Shown: positions 23,298-31,720 of the stretch, piece after piece
How the letters are laid out: each line of letters starts with the position of its first letter
Position numbering within the stretch: position 1 is the stretch's first letter
NCBI GenBank assembly: GCA_017516265.1
Contig: JAFXDL010000078.1
Location: forward strand, 1 to 37,342
Source of the DNA: Bacteroidaceae bacterium
Lineage (GTDB): Bacteria; Bacteroidota; Bacteroidia; Bacteroidales; Bacteroidaceae
DNA length: 37,342 bases
Direction of reading: 5' to 3'
Notes under the pieces: generated by a model
Seen by the model: only the letters and a program-made list of their open reading frames with translations
What the model was told of the DNA's origin: nothing
Databases searched by the model: none
Program-made: the position numbers and the translations under genes

Positions 23298-23958
23298 AAT
23301 ACTGTACACTTTCGTCTTTCTCTTTTTGGGAAGCCTGAGTGCTTTAGGGCAGAGTGAATGGTTTAAAGAAATCAAACGGATTGAAGAACTTAAAAATAGT
23401 CCTCTCTATCGCCACGAGGTGGGGATTGCTATTGGTGGGGCTAGTGCAATAGGTAATTCGAACTACGCATCATTTGTGGAAAGAGTTGAAAACAAATATG
23501 ACCTGTTTACAGATGGTTGGTTTGAACATTTAGGTTCAAGTATTTCTGTTAAATACTTTTGTCATCTCAAAAGGTATTTGGCTTTAGGTGGTTCAATAGG
23601 GTATATTGTTTGTAATGAAGGATATAATAGAGAGGATTGGGGGATTTATGACACAGATATTAAAGCCCGTTCATTCTATTTGATGCCGACTGTGAAAGGA
23701 CAATGGGTGGACAACAAGGGATTTGGACTTTATTCAAAGTTTGGTCTCGGAGTAGGCATACAGCATATGTGGATGGAATCTGATTTCTATGTGGATAATG
23801 CAGAAGAGGATTGGTGCGTACATCCTGTGTTGCAGGTCACTTTTTTAGGTCTAGACTTCGGTGTCCGCAAGTTTCGTATAAATATGGAATTTGGAGTCGG
23901 AAGTGAAGGAGGCTTTTCTATCGGAACTACTTATTATTTTGAGAGGGTCAGGAAGTAA
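23290..23958 (+). CDS. Outer-membrane beta-barrel-like protein
   Basis: The start is placed at ATG 23290 (223 aa), which gives a signal peptide MNKILYTFVFLFLGSLSALG ending before QSEW; in-frame GTG 23278 and ATG 23281 also exist. The mature protein has alternating aromatic and glycine-rich strands (HEVGIAIGGASAIG, LALGGSIGYIV, FGLYSKFGLGVGI) and ends GFSIGTTYYFERVRK, typical of small outer-membrane barrels. No family is recognised. ATGAATAA overlap with the lipoprotein gene implies coupled translation and perhaps a joint envelope role. Confidence 0.7.
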   Translation: MNKILYTFVFLFLGSLSALGQSEWFKEIKRIEELKNSPLYRHEVGIAIGGASAIGNSNYASFVERVENKYDLFTDGWFEHLGSSISVKYFCHLKRYLALGGSIGYIVCNEGYNREDWGIYDTDIKARSFYLMPTVKGQWVDNKGFGLYSKFGLGVGIQHMWMESDFYVDNAEEDWCVHPVLQVTFLGLDFGVRKFRINMEFGVGSEGGFSIGTTYYFERVRK

Positions 23959-24027
23959 TCTGTATCCGCGAACATCACACTTCGTTCTGAATCAAATAAA
24001 GACATCCAGACAATAAGATTCCTAAAT

Positions 24028-24291
24028 TTGGTGTATGGAACTGGATTAAACAGATTTTGTCGAATGGGTAGGGAGAAGAAACAACTTTTACCCGATTCAT
24101 ATATATTAATAGGACAGGAAAGTGGAAATCCATTTATATACAAGAATGAAGTTGGCAATAACAAAAGGGATAAGTATGTCAATTACATAGACCAGGTGGA
24201 GTGCATAACGTGCTACGATTTCTTCTCGGCATTGCCTGATGACATAGAGAAATGCATTGAACAGACATACGACTTGAGGGATTGGAGATAA
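24028..24291 (+). pseudogene. 3' remnant of a DNA/RNA non-specific endonuclease (NucA family)
   Basis: The last 50 or so codons read like the C-terminus of Bacteroidales secreted NucA-type nucleases: FIYKNEVGN, then YVNYIDQVECITCYDFFSAL, then PDDIEKCIEQTYDLRDW. The region before it (about 24028-24110) is too divergent or deleted to show the catalytic DRGH/N-E core, and nothing upstream to 23959 restores it. I read this as a decayed gene. It marks the right edge of the AT-rich accessory segment. Confidence 0.65.
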
Positions 24292-24337
24292 TATACTCGA
24301 CTTTCGCCATGATTTGCAGAATATTTAATATGTTGAA

Positions 24338-24389
24338 ACAAAAAAGGTAGGACTTTTTCAGTGCCCTCTCAAATTGGGCACCCTACCTT
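24338..24389 (-). terminator. Intrinsic terminator of lolD
   Basis: AAGGTAGG (24344-24351) pairs with CCTACCTT (24382-24389), and GTGCCC (24361-24366) with GGGCAC (24376-24381). Read on the minus strand the stem is followed by a T run (forward A run at 24339-24345), as expected just after the lolD stop. Confidence 0.75.
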
Positions 24390-24414
24390 AACCCTTAACC
24401 CATCTTGTCACCTC

Positions 24415-25068
24415 TTACTCCACAATACACCCGTCCACCATGTGGATGGTACGGTCGGTCAGGGTGGCCAGCGCCTCGTCGTGGGTGACGATGACGAAGG
24501 TCTGTCCCAACTTGTCGCGCAGCTCGAAGAAGAGGCGGTGGAGCTCCTCCTTGTTCTTGGTGTCCAGGCTGCCCGAAGGCTCATCGGCAAAGATGACCGA
24601 TGGACGGTTGATGAGGGCACGTGCCACGGCTACGCGCTGTTTCTCTCCGCCCGACAGTTCATTGGGCTTGTGTGAAGCCCGGTCGGACAGTCCCATCAAC
24701 TCCAGCATCTCCTTGGCCCGTCGGTCGGCCTCTTTGGACGAAGTGCCGGCAATGAGGGCGGGTATCATCACATTCTCCAGTGCCGTAAACTCTGGCAAAA
24801 GTTGGTGGAATTGGAAGACGAAGCCGATGTGTCGGTTGCGAAACTCCGACAGCCGGCGTTCGCTCAGGCTTCCCACCTCCATACCGTCGATAGTGAGCGC
24901 GCCTGTGTCGGCCTTGTCCAGTGTGCCCATTATCTGTAGCAGGGTGGTCTTGCCCGCACCACTAGGGCCTACGATACTGACAACCTCGCCCTTCTCGATG
25001 GTGAGGTCTATTCCTTTCAATACTTGTAGTGAGCCGAAGCTCTTGGTGATTCCTTTCAGTTCAATCAT
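24415..25068 (-). CDS. lolD: ABC transporter ATP-binding protein, LolD-like
   Basis: The 217-aa ATPase has Walker A GPSGAGKT (34-41), Q-loop in [20 protein letters not shown], signature LSGGEKQR near 138, Walker [13 protein letters not shown] and switch His in VTHDEAL. This fits the LolD/MacB family, which with a LolC/E-type permease extracts lipoproteins from the inner membrane or powers related export. No permease gene is adjacent, as is common in Bacteroidales. The protein lacks membrane segments and would act on the cytoplasmic face. The substrate assignment is by family. Confidence 0.88.
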   Translation of the reverse strand: MIELKGITKSFGSLQVLKGIDLTIEKGEVVSIVGPSGAGKTTLLQIMGTLDKADTGALTIDGMEVGSLSERRLSEFRNRHIGFVFQFHQLLPEFTALENVMIPALIAGTSSKEADRRAKEMLELMGLSDRASHKPNELSGGEKQRVAVARALINRPSVIFADEPSGSLDTKNKEELHRLFFELRDKLGQTFVIVTHDEALATLTDRTIHMVDGCIVE

Positions 25069-25412
25069 AAATTCATTTACTGTTTGCCGATTTTAAGTTT
25101 CGCAAGCGCAACTTTCAGGAGTACAGAAGTGTAGAAGTGACGCTACGCTTTTTTCAGAAGTGTAGAAGTGTAGGAGTGACGCTACGCTTAGGAGTGTAGA
25201 CGAATGTGCTGCTTTGTTCTTAGGAGTGTAGGAGTGTAGAAGTGACGCTTCGCTTAGAAGTGTAGACGAATGTGCTGCTTGCATGGGGGCTTCCTGCTTA
25301 TCATAGTCAAAGCTATTGTCTACACTCCTGAAAGCTATTGTCTGAACTCCTGTAACTCCTGAACTCCTGTAACTCCTGAAAGCTATTGTCTACACTCCTA
25401 CACTCCTGCCTC
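25069..25412. repeat. Dense field of GGAGTGTAG and ACTCCTG microrepeats between lolD and tcdA
   Basis: The left half has about three copies of a unit GTGTAGAAGTGACGCT(A/T)CGC-TTAGGAGTGTAGACGAATGTGCTGCTT. One 63-nt stretch (25222-25284) recurs at 36061-36123 with four mismatches. The right half has AAAGCTATTGTCTACACTCC units and CTGTAACTCCTGAACTCC runs in the opposite sense. The tcdA stop codon lies in this field. No gene is supported here. Confidence 0.8.
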
Positions 25413-26207
25413 CTACACTCCTAAAGAAATATCCCACTCCCTCATTATCTCCCTTATCACATACGCCGCCAAGAAGCATCCGAAGGTTGCGGGCATATAG
25501 CTGACAGTGCCGGTGGTTGACTTCTTGTTGCGTTCGTCTTCCACACGGATGACGGCCTTGGGGTCTGCCTGTTCGGTACTGAAGACAACGGGCAGACTTC
25601 GTTTCATCCCCATCCGTTTCAGTCCGTTGCGTACAGCTTTGGCCAGTCCGCAGTGGTAGGTCTCCCACAAGTCAGCTTGTCGTATCTGGGTGATGTCACT
25701 CTTGGCACCGGCTCCCATACTGGAGACAATACGTATGCGTCGTCTCCATGCTTCGCATATCAGGTGGCATTTGGGCTGTATGGTGTCTATGGCATCCACG
25801 ATGAAGTCCGGCTTTGCCTCATCCAGCAGGGTAGGGATGTTCTCCGGCTCCAGATACTGTATCCGTATGTCCAGTTTCACCTCGGGATTGATGTCGCGGA
25901 ACCGTTCGCCCATTACTTGGGCTTTCGGAAGTCCGATGGTAGAGTGCAGTGCCGGTAGCTGGCGGTTGATATTGCTGGGTTGCACCGTGTCGGCATCTAT
26001 CAGCGTCAAACGTCCGATGCCTGCCCGACAGAGCATCTCGGCCGCATAGGCCCCCACACCTCCTATGCCCACTACTAGGACATGGGCTGAGCAGAGGCTC
26101 TTATGCTTTTCGTTACCGAAGAGTTGTTCGGTCCGTTGTTGCCATTCTGGGGCTTCTTTGATTCCTTCGAAAGTGGAGGGGGCCTGTGATTTGTTATTGT
26201 TGTCCAT
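25413..26207 (-). CDS. tcdA: tRNA threonylcarbamoyladenosine dehydratase (TcdA/CsdL-like, ThiF/E1 family)
   Basis: TcdA converts t6A37 of tRNAs to its cyclic form using ATP. Starting at ATG 26207 (MDNNNKSQ) gives 264 aa; an in-frame ATG at 26228 would add seven residues. The E1-like core has VVGIGGVGAYAAEMLCRAGI near 45-64, the LIDADTV acidic loop and the NINRQ Arg motif, then DAIDTIQPK and SSMGAGAKSD. The conserved C-terminal region has FSTEQ and GTVSYMPATFGC. The last codons (LGV then stop) are supplied by the GGAGTGTAG microrepeat, so the native C-terminus may have been altered. It is 57 bp downstream of the antiporter gene. Confidence 0.88.
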   Translation of the reverse strand: MDNNNKSQAPSTFEGIKEAPEWQQRTEQLFGNEKHKSLCSAHVLVVGIGGVGAYAAEMLCRAGIGRLTLIDADTVQPSNINRQLPALHSTIGLPKAQVMGERFRDINPEVKLDIRIQYLEPENIPTLLDEAKPDFIVDAIDTIQPKCHLICEAWRRRIRIVSSMGAGAKSDITQIRQADLWETYHCGLAKAVRNGLKRMGMKRSLPVVFSTEQADPKAVIRVEDERNKKSTTGTVSYMPATFGCFLAAYVIREIMREWDISLGV

Positions 26208-26264
26208 GATGTGATAGGATATTGGCATAGTTGTGATTCCTTTCCTTGGGAGGAGGGAAGGGGG

Positions 26265-28385
26265 CTATCCTCTTCTCTTCCATTTCTCCATCAGTGTACT
26301 CAGCCATCCCTTGTGTGTCTCGTATCCTTGATGGTTGGCAGTCATGGGTTGGGTGAATAGGGTCGGTGACTCTTTATCTTCGACATATTCGTCGGGGAAT
26401 ATCATCATCAGGCTTACGTCCGGGTGGAACTCTTCGATTTGTTCCGGTATGTGTTCGAAAGCAGGTCTGTACGACACACTTCCTTTGCGTGCACACACAA
26501 CCACCAGCAGGTGGTCGTCTTTCACCTCCGAAGCCATTTTCTTCAGTTCGTCGTTACCCGAAGAGACCACATGCTCGGCCCGTATCTTGGGATAATAGGT
26601 CGCCAGGTAGCGCGACAGCACATTCCATGTACGCACATGGGCGTGGAAGATGACGCGGCATCCCAATATGCCTGCCATGCGTGACAGGCGGTTCACCCAG
26701 CGGTAGAAGCCCGCTTCAAACTCAGTCTTAGCCGGCACCACCACATGGATACGGCGCAAGGTATTCATTGGCATTGTAGGACGTACCAGTATGATTTGTC
26801 GTGAAGTACCGGCCAACAGTCCCAGTGTGACAGGTCCGAAGAACGAGGTGTCGCCCTCTTTGTCCCGCTTGTGCATACCCAGAATCATCTCGCTGGCATC
26901 ATTCTCGCGCAGGGCATGTACGATGCCGTTGGACAAGTTGGTTGCCAGACGGCTTTGTGTCTGCATCCTTACATCGGCTGATGTTGCAATCTTCTCCGCT
27001 TTTTGCAGGCATTTGCGCCCCTCTTCTATAGCCTTTGGACTGCTGTTGTCATACACTACATTCAGGCCGATGAGTCCACGGTTCAGCTTCGGGTTGCGCA
27101 TCATCATGGCCACCTGTATCAGATTCTCCACATTCTGGTTGGCCACCATTGGAATCATAATCTTTTCATCGTCTCCCTTGGTGGTCGGTTGTGAGTTCTG
27201 GTCGTCGTTCAATACCAGTTGTCGCGAAGCTTTTTCTACGGCCAGCGAACTGATGATACAGGTCATCAGGATGAATACCAGTGTGGCATTCAGTATCGTT
27301 TCGTTGAACAGCCCCAGTTCGTATCCCACCATCACAACGGCCAGTGTGCCGGCTGCGTGGGCCTCGCTCAGCCCGAAAAGCATCATTCCTTCGCTTTTGT
27401 GTAGCTTGTATATCTTCTGTGGAATCCAGGCTGCGATGTATTTTCCCAGTGTGCCACCCACCACCATTACCAGCGCCACGATGATGGCGTCAATACCTTT
27501 TACGAATACACTCATGTCAATGAGCATACCCACTCCGATGAGGAAGTAGGGGATGAAGATGGCGTTGCCCACAAACTCGATGCGCCCCATCAATGGTGAA
27601 CCTGCAGGTATCAGCCGGTTCAGTACGATGCCGGCAAAGAAGGCCCCCAAGATTCCCTCCAGTCCGGCCGTATGTGCACCGATGGCAGCAAGGAACAGCA
27701 TGGCCATCACAAAGATGAACTGCTGCACAGGGTCATTGAAAGTGCGGAAGAAGAAACGGGCGATGCGTGGGAACAGGTAGATGACTCCCGTGATGAAGAG
27801 CAGTACTCCCACTGCCATCATTATCCAGAAGTGTGGGTCGTTATGCCCATGTACCAGTTGTGAGATGACCGCCAATACAAGCAGTGAGAGGGTGTCCGTG
27901 ATGATGGTTCCTCCTACGGCCATATTTACCGACAGGTTATGACTCAGACCGTATCGGCTGACAATGGCGTATGACACCAACGTGTGCGATGAGAACATCG
28001 AGGCTACCAGCAGCGAACCGGCCCACTCCATGTTCAGACAATAGTGACAAAGTACTCCTCCGATGATGAAGGGGAACAGGAATGTGGTGAGACCGAATAC
28101 GATACTTTTGTTCTTGTTCTTGTTGAAGTCAGCCAGGTCTATCTCCACTCCCGCCAGAAACATGATGTATAGTAGTCCCACATTTCCGAATATCTCGAAA
28201 CTGCTGTCCCGTTGTAGCAGGTCCAATCCGTGCGGACCTATCAACACTCCGGCCAGCAACATGCCCACAATATGCGGGATGTGCAGTCGGTTCAACAGAA
28301 TTGGGGCAAACAGGATGATGCAGAGCACGAGGAAGAATATCCACGTGGGGTCAGTTATCGGAAATATCGAGGCTATAGGCATCAT
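26265..28385 (-). CDS. Kef-type monovalent cation/proton antiporter (CPA2) with UspA-like C-terminal region
   Basis: The 706-aa inner-membrane protein begins at either of two adjacent ATGs (28385 or 28382). About residues 1-390 form some 12 membrane segments with CPA2 features: HIPHIVGMLLAGVLIGPHGL near 32, FLAGVEIDLADF, and GLEGILGAFFAGIVLNRLIP. The cytoplasmic rest has two universal-stress-like parts (VENLIQVAMMMRNPKLNRGL near 420; RRIHVVVPAKTEFE near 540). It would exchange Na+ or K+ for H+ in pH or ion balance; the ion cannot be told from sequence. It is divergent from lysS. Confidence 0.88.
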   Translation of the reverse strand: MMPIASIFPITDPTWIFFLVLCIILFAPILLNRLHIPHIVGMLLAGVLIGPHGLDLLQRDSSFEIFGNVGLLYIMFLAGVEIDLADFNKNKNKSIVFGLTTFLFPFIIGGVLCHYCLNMEWAGSLLVASMFSSHTLVSYAIVSRYGLSHNLSVNMAVGGTIITDTLSLLVLAVISQLVHGHNDPHFWIMMAVGVLLFITGVIYLFPRIARFFFRTFNDPVQQFIFVMAMLFLAAIGAHTAGLEGILGAFFAGIVLNRLIPAGSPLMGRIEFVGNAIFIPYFLIGVGMLIDMSVFVKGIDAIIVALVMVVGGTLGKYIAAWIPQKIYKLHKSEGMMLFGLSEAHAAGTLAVVMVGYELGLFNETILNATLVFILMTCIISSLAVEKASRQLVLNDDQNSQPTTKGDDEKIMIPMVANQNVENLIQVAMMMRNPKLNRGLIGLNVVYDNSSPKAIEEGRKCLQKAEKIATSADVRMQTQSRLATNLSNGIVHALRENDASEMILGMHKRDKEGDTSFFGPVTLGLLAGTSRQIILVRPTMPMNTLRRIHVVVPAKTEFEAGFYRWVNRLSRMAGILGCRVIFHAHVRTWNVLSRYLATYYPKIRAEHVVSSGNDELKKMASEVKDDHLLVVVCARKGSVSYRPAFEHIPEQIEEFHPDVSLMMIFPDEYVEDKESPTLFTQPMTANHQGYETHKGWLSTLMEKWKRRG

Positions 28386-28415
28386 TAGATATGAATCACT
28401 TTATAATTTGTGGTG

Positions 28416-28423
28416 CAAAGTTA
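28416..28423 (-). promoter_or_regulatory. -7 box for the antiporter gene
   Basis: The minus strand reads TAACTTTG, matching TAnnTTTG, about 31 bp before the start codon. The -33 element is not clear. Confidence 0.5.
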
Positions 28424-28594
28424 TTGAAAATTCTGCAAACAACAGGCATTTCCCTCCTTCTTTCTGCTTTTCCGTGTTGGGGCGCATGACAAAAAAGCGC
28501 ATTGGACGTTCGGGATGTACTCCTTGCCTATCAGCCCTTCCATGTGGGGAAAGAGGGCGTTTTTCTGTTTTATCGTCACATAATTCCATTAAAA

Positions 28595-28626
28595 TTGGGC
28601 AATTTACGAAAACTTTCTTACTTTTG
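28595..28626 (+). promoter_or_regulatory. Promoter of lysS-gpsA-pgi
   Basis: TTG (28595-28597), 21 bp, TACTTTTG (28619-28626) fits the Bacteroidetes consensus. It leaves a leader of about 50 nt before ATG 28683. Confidence 0.7.
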
Positions 28627-28682
28627 CACCAAATTAGGGAAATGTGTCCCGACAGCATGTGTAAATACATCGAAATCAGAAT

Positions 28683-30410
28683 ATGAATATTTTAGAGCTG
28701 AGTGAACAAGAGATTGTCAGACGTCAGAGTCTGGCCGAACTGCGCAACATGGGCATTGACCCCTATCCCGCAGCTGAGTATGTAACCAATGCCTTTTCTA
28801 CCGACATCCGCGAAGAGTTCAAGGATGAAGACGAGCCGCGTCAGGTGTCCATTGCCGGACGTATCATGAGCCGCCGTGTGATGGGAAAGGCATCGTTTGT
28901 GGAATTGCAGGACTCCAAAGGACGCATCCAGGTGTACATCACCCGTGATGACATCTGTCCCGAGGAGAACAAGGATATGTACAACGTGGTGTTCAAACGC
29001 CTGTTGGACTTGGGTGACTTCATCGGTGTGGAAGGTACGGTGTTCCGTACGCAGACGGGTGAAATCAGTGTGCACGCCCATAAACTTACCGTATTGGCCA
29101 AGAGCTTGAAGCCCCTGCCCATCGTGAAGTACAAGGATGGTGTGGCCTATGACAAGTTCGAAGACCCCGAATTGCGCTATCGTCAGCGCTATGTTGACCT
29201 CATTGTGAACGATGGTGTGAAGGAGACCTTCCTGAAGCGTTCGACCATCGTGAAGACCATGCGTGCCGTGATGGACGAGGCTGGATATACCGAGGTGGAG
29301 ACTCCCATCCTGCAGAGCATTGCCGGAGGAGCCAGTGCACGTCCCTTCATCACCCACCACAATTCGTTGGACATCGACCTCTACATGCGTATCGCCACCG
29401 AGCTTTACCTGAAGCGCCTTATCGTAGGTGGTTTCGAGGGTGTGTATGAAATAGGAAAGAACTTCCGCAACGAGGGTATGGACAAGACCCACAACCCGGA
29501 GTTCACCTGCATGGAGTTGTACGTCCAGTATAAGGACTACAACTGGATGATGGACTTCACCGAGAAGATGCTGGAGCGTATCTGTATTGCCGTAAACGGA
29601 TGTCCCGAGACGGTAATCGATGGCAAGACCATCAGCTTCAAGGCCCCCTATCGTCGCCTGCCCATTCTGGATGCCATCAAGGAGAAGACTGGCTATGACC
29701 TGAACGGAAAGAGTGAAGAGGAAATCCGCGAGGTGTGCAAGGCACTGAATATGGAGATTGACGACACCATGGGTAAGGGCAAGCTGATTGATGAAATCTT
29801 CGGAGAGTTCTGCGAAGGTACCTTCATACAGCCGACCTTCATCACTGACTATCCCGTAGAGATGAGCCCCCTGACCAAGATGCACCGTAGCAAACCGGGC
29901 CTCACCGAGCGTTTCGAGCTGATGGTGAACGGTAAGGAGCTGGCCAATGCCTACAGTGAGCTGAACGACCCCATCGACCAGGAAGAGCGCTTCAAGGAGC
30001 AGATGCGCCTGGCAGACAAGGGCGACGATGAGGCGATGATTATCGACCAGGACTTCTTGCGTGCCCTCCAGTACGGTATGCCTCCTACATCGGGTATCGG
30101 TATCGGTATCGACCGTCTGGTGATGTTGCTCACGGGCAATGCCTTCATTCAGGAGGTTCTCTTCTTCCCGCAGATGCGTCCCGAGAAGGTGGCTCCGAAG
30201 GACAAGGCCGAGAAGTACATGGAGCTGGGTATCCCCGAAGAGTGGGTCCCCCTCATCCAGAAGGCCGGATACAATCTGGTGGCCGACATGCAGGGCGTGA
30301 ACCCGCAGAAGGTGCATCAGGACATCTGTGGTATCAACAAGAAGTTCAAGCTGGAGCTGAAGAATCCCGCGGTGGATGAGGTGACGGCGTGGATAAATAA
30401 GCTGAATTAA
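28683..30410 (+). CDS. lysS: Lysyl-tRNA synthetase, class II
   Basis: LysRS charges tRNA-Lys. The 575-aa protein has an N-terminal OB-fold anticodon-binding domain ([20 protein letters not shown] near 57) and a class II core. Motif 2 is [15 protein letters not shown] near 260, and motif 3 is [14 protein letters not shown] near 477. The start at 28683 places [20 protein letters not shown] as the usual N-terminus. A C-terminal extension of about 70 residues after motif 3 ([20 protein letters not shown]) is seen in Bacteroidales LysRS. It heads a run with gpsA and pgi, separated by hairpin doublets. Confidence 0.96.
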   Translation: MNILELSEQEIVRRQSLAELRNMGIDPYPAAEYVTNAFSTDIREEFKDEDEPRQVSIAGRIMSRRVMGKASFVELQDSKGRIQVYITRDDICPEENKDMYNVVFKRLLDLGDFIGVEGTVFRTQTGEISVHAHKLTVLAKSLKPLPIVKYKDGVAYDKFEDPELRYRQRYVDLIVNDGVKETFLKRSTIVKTMRAVMDEAGYTEVETPILQSIAGGASARPFITHHNSLDIDLYMRIATELYLKRLIVGGFEGVYEIGKNFRNEGMDKTHNPEFTCMELYVQYKDYNWMMDFTEKMLERICIAVNGCPETVIDGKTISFKAPYRRLPILDAIKEKTGYDLNGKSEEEIREVCKALNMEIDDTMGKGKLIDEIFGEFCEGTFIQPTFITDYPVEMSPLTKMHRSKPGLTERFELMVNGKELANAYSELNDPIDQEERFKEQMRLADKGDDEAMIIDQDFLRALQYGMPPTSGIGIGIDRLVMLLTGNAFIQEVLFFPQMRPEKVAPKDKAEKYMELGIPEEWVPLIQKAGYNLVADMQGVNPQKVHQDICGINKKFKLELKNPAVDEVTAWINKLN

Positions 30411-30500
30411 AGACCCACCCCATCCCTCCCTGCAAGGGAGGGGGTGTAAGTGTAAATAAGGCCTTTAAGTCCTCCCTTCAGGGAGGATTTAGGTGGGTCT
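30411..30500. repeat. REP-type hairpin doublet between lysS and gpsA
   Basis: The terminal inverted repeats are AGACCCACC (30411-30419) and GGTGGGTCT (30492-30500). Inside are two hairpins, CCCTCCCTGCAAGGGAGGG and TCCTCCCTTCAGGGAGGA, so the transcript could fold into a three-way junction. Confidence 0.8.
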
Positions 30501-30517
30501 CCTAATTTTTATTTATT

Positions 30518-31519
30518 ATGAAACTCCCTGACGGAAAGATAGCAATCATGGGTGGCGGAAGTTGGGCCACGGCTATCGCAAAAATGGTGATGAGCCATGA
30601 GGACGAGACCATCAACTGGTATATGCGTCGTGATGACCGCATCGAGGACTTCAAGCGACTGGGACACAACCCGGCCTACTTGACTGGTGTGCGCTTTGAT
30701 GTGAAGCGCATCGGATTTTCTTCGGACATAAACAAGGTGGTGCGCGAGTCGGACATCCTGATATTCGTGACTCCTTCGCCCTATCTGAAGAGCCACTTGA
30801 AGAAGTTGAAGACCAAGTTGAAGGACAAGTTCATCATCACTGCCATTAAGGGTATTGTGCCTGACGAGAATCTGATTGTGTCGGAGTATTTCCATAAGAT
30901 ATATGGAGTGCCCGAAGACCAGATTGCAGTGTTGGCAGGCCCTTGCCATGCTGAGGAGGTAGCGTTGGAACGTCTGTCGTACCTCACCATCGGATGTGCC
31001 AACCGCGATAGTGCCAAGTATCTGGCCAAGAAGTTTGCCAATCACTTCATCAAGACCTCGGTGAGCCAGGATGTGCCGGGCATTGAGTTCAGTTCGGTGC
31101 TGAAGAATGTCTATGCCATAGCTGCAGGTATCTGTAGTGGTCTGAAGTATGGCGACAACTTCCAGGCGGTGCTGATGGCCAATGCGGTGCAGGAGATGAA
31201 CCGCTTCATTGAGACGGTACACCCCATCGAGCGGAAGATTGATGACTCGGTCTATCTAGGCGACCTGCTGGTGACGGGATACTCCAACTTCAGCCGTAAT
31301 CGCGTGTTTGGCACGATGATTGGCAAAGGCTACTCGGTGAAGAGTGCGCAGGTGGAGATGGAGATGATTGCCGAGGGCTACTACGGAACGAAGTGTATCA
31401 AGGAAATCAACAAGCACTACCACGTGAATATGCCCATTGTGGATGCAGTCTATAACATCCTGTATGAACGCATTTCGCCCATGATTGAAATAAAGCTACT
31501 GACGGATTCGTTCAGGTGA
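30518..31519 (+). CDS. gpsA: Glycerol-3-phosphate dehydrogenase [NAD(P)+]
   Basis: GpsA reduces dihydroxyacetone phosphate to sn-glycerol-3-phosphate for phospholipid synthesis. The 333-aa protein has the nucleotide-binding MGGGSWATAIAKM (11-23), TAIKGIVPDENLIVSEYFHK with the catalytic-site Lys near 111, AGPCHAEEVAL (GPS/CHAxE motif) near 145, and KNVYAIAAGIC near 197. The start is ATG 30518, after a repeat doublet. It is cytoplasmic and probably transcribed from the lysS promoter. Confidence 0.94.
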   Translation: MKLPDGKIAIMGGGSWATAIAKMVMSHEDETINWYMRRDDRIEDFKRLGHNPAYLTGVRFDVKRIGFSSDINKVVRESDILIFVTPSPYLKSHLKKLKTKLKDKFIITAIKGIVPDENLIVSEYFHKIYGVPEDQIAVLAGPCHAEEVALERLSYLTIGCANRDSAKYLAKKFANHFIKTSVSQDVPGIEFSSVLKNVYAIAAGICSGLKYGDNFQAVLMANAVQEMNRFIETVHPIERKIDDSVYLGDLLVTGYSNFSRNRVFGTMIGKGYSVKSAQVEMEMIAEGYYGTKCIKEINKHYHVNMPIVDAVYNILYERISPMIEIKLLTDSFR

Positions 31520-31522
31520 TTA

Positions 31523-31710
31523 GGAGGGGGACTCTCCCCCGACCCCTCCCTGTGAGGGAGGGGAGTAAAATGCAATGAAATCCTAAAAAGAGCTATAAGC
31601 ACTATTAAAACTATAAATACTATAGAACCTATAATAACTATAAACCCATAAAATCTAAGGACTACCCACTCCCCTCCCTGTGAGGGGCAAGAGTGAAGGT
31701 CCTCTCTTTT
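31523..31710. repeat. REP-type hairpin doublet between gpsA and pgi, with CTATAA repeats
   Basis: The left unit is GACTCTCCCCCGACCCCTCC with its inverse GAGGGAGGGG followed by AGTAAAAT (to about 31570). The right unit is CCCCTCCCTGTGAGGGG (about 31672-31688), ending in GGTCC. Between them lie five or so CTATAA/CTATTA units (31590-31645). Same family as 10403-10542 and 30411-30500. Confidence 0.75.
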
Positions 31711-31720
31711 TTTACTGATT

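Noticed and set aside
25093..25284. Minus-strand 63-codon frame in the repeat field
   Set aside because: Its product is only repeated Leu/Ser/His units from the microrepeats, with no start signal.
28692..30317. Long minus-strand open frame (541 codons) opposite lysS
   Set aside because: lysS on the plus strand has full class II motifs; the antisense frame is rich in His and Leu with no domain, as expected from codon bias on the other strand.
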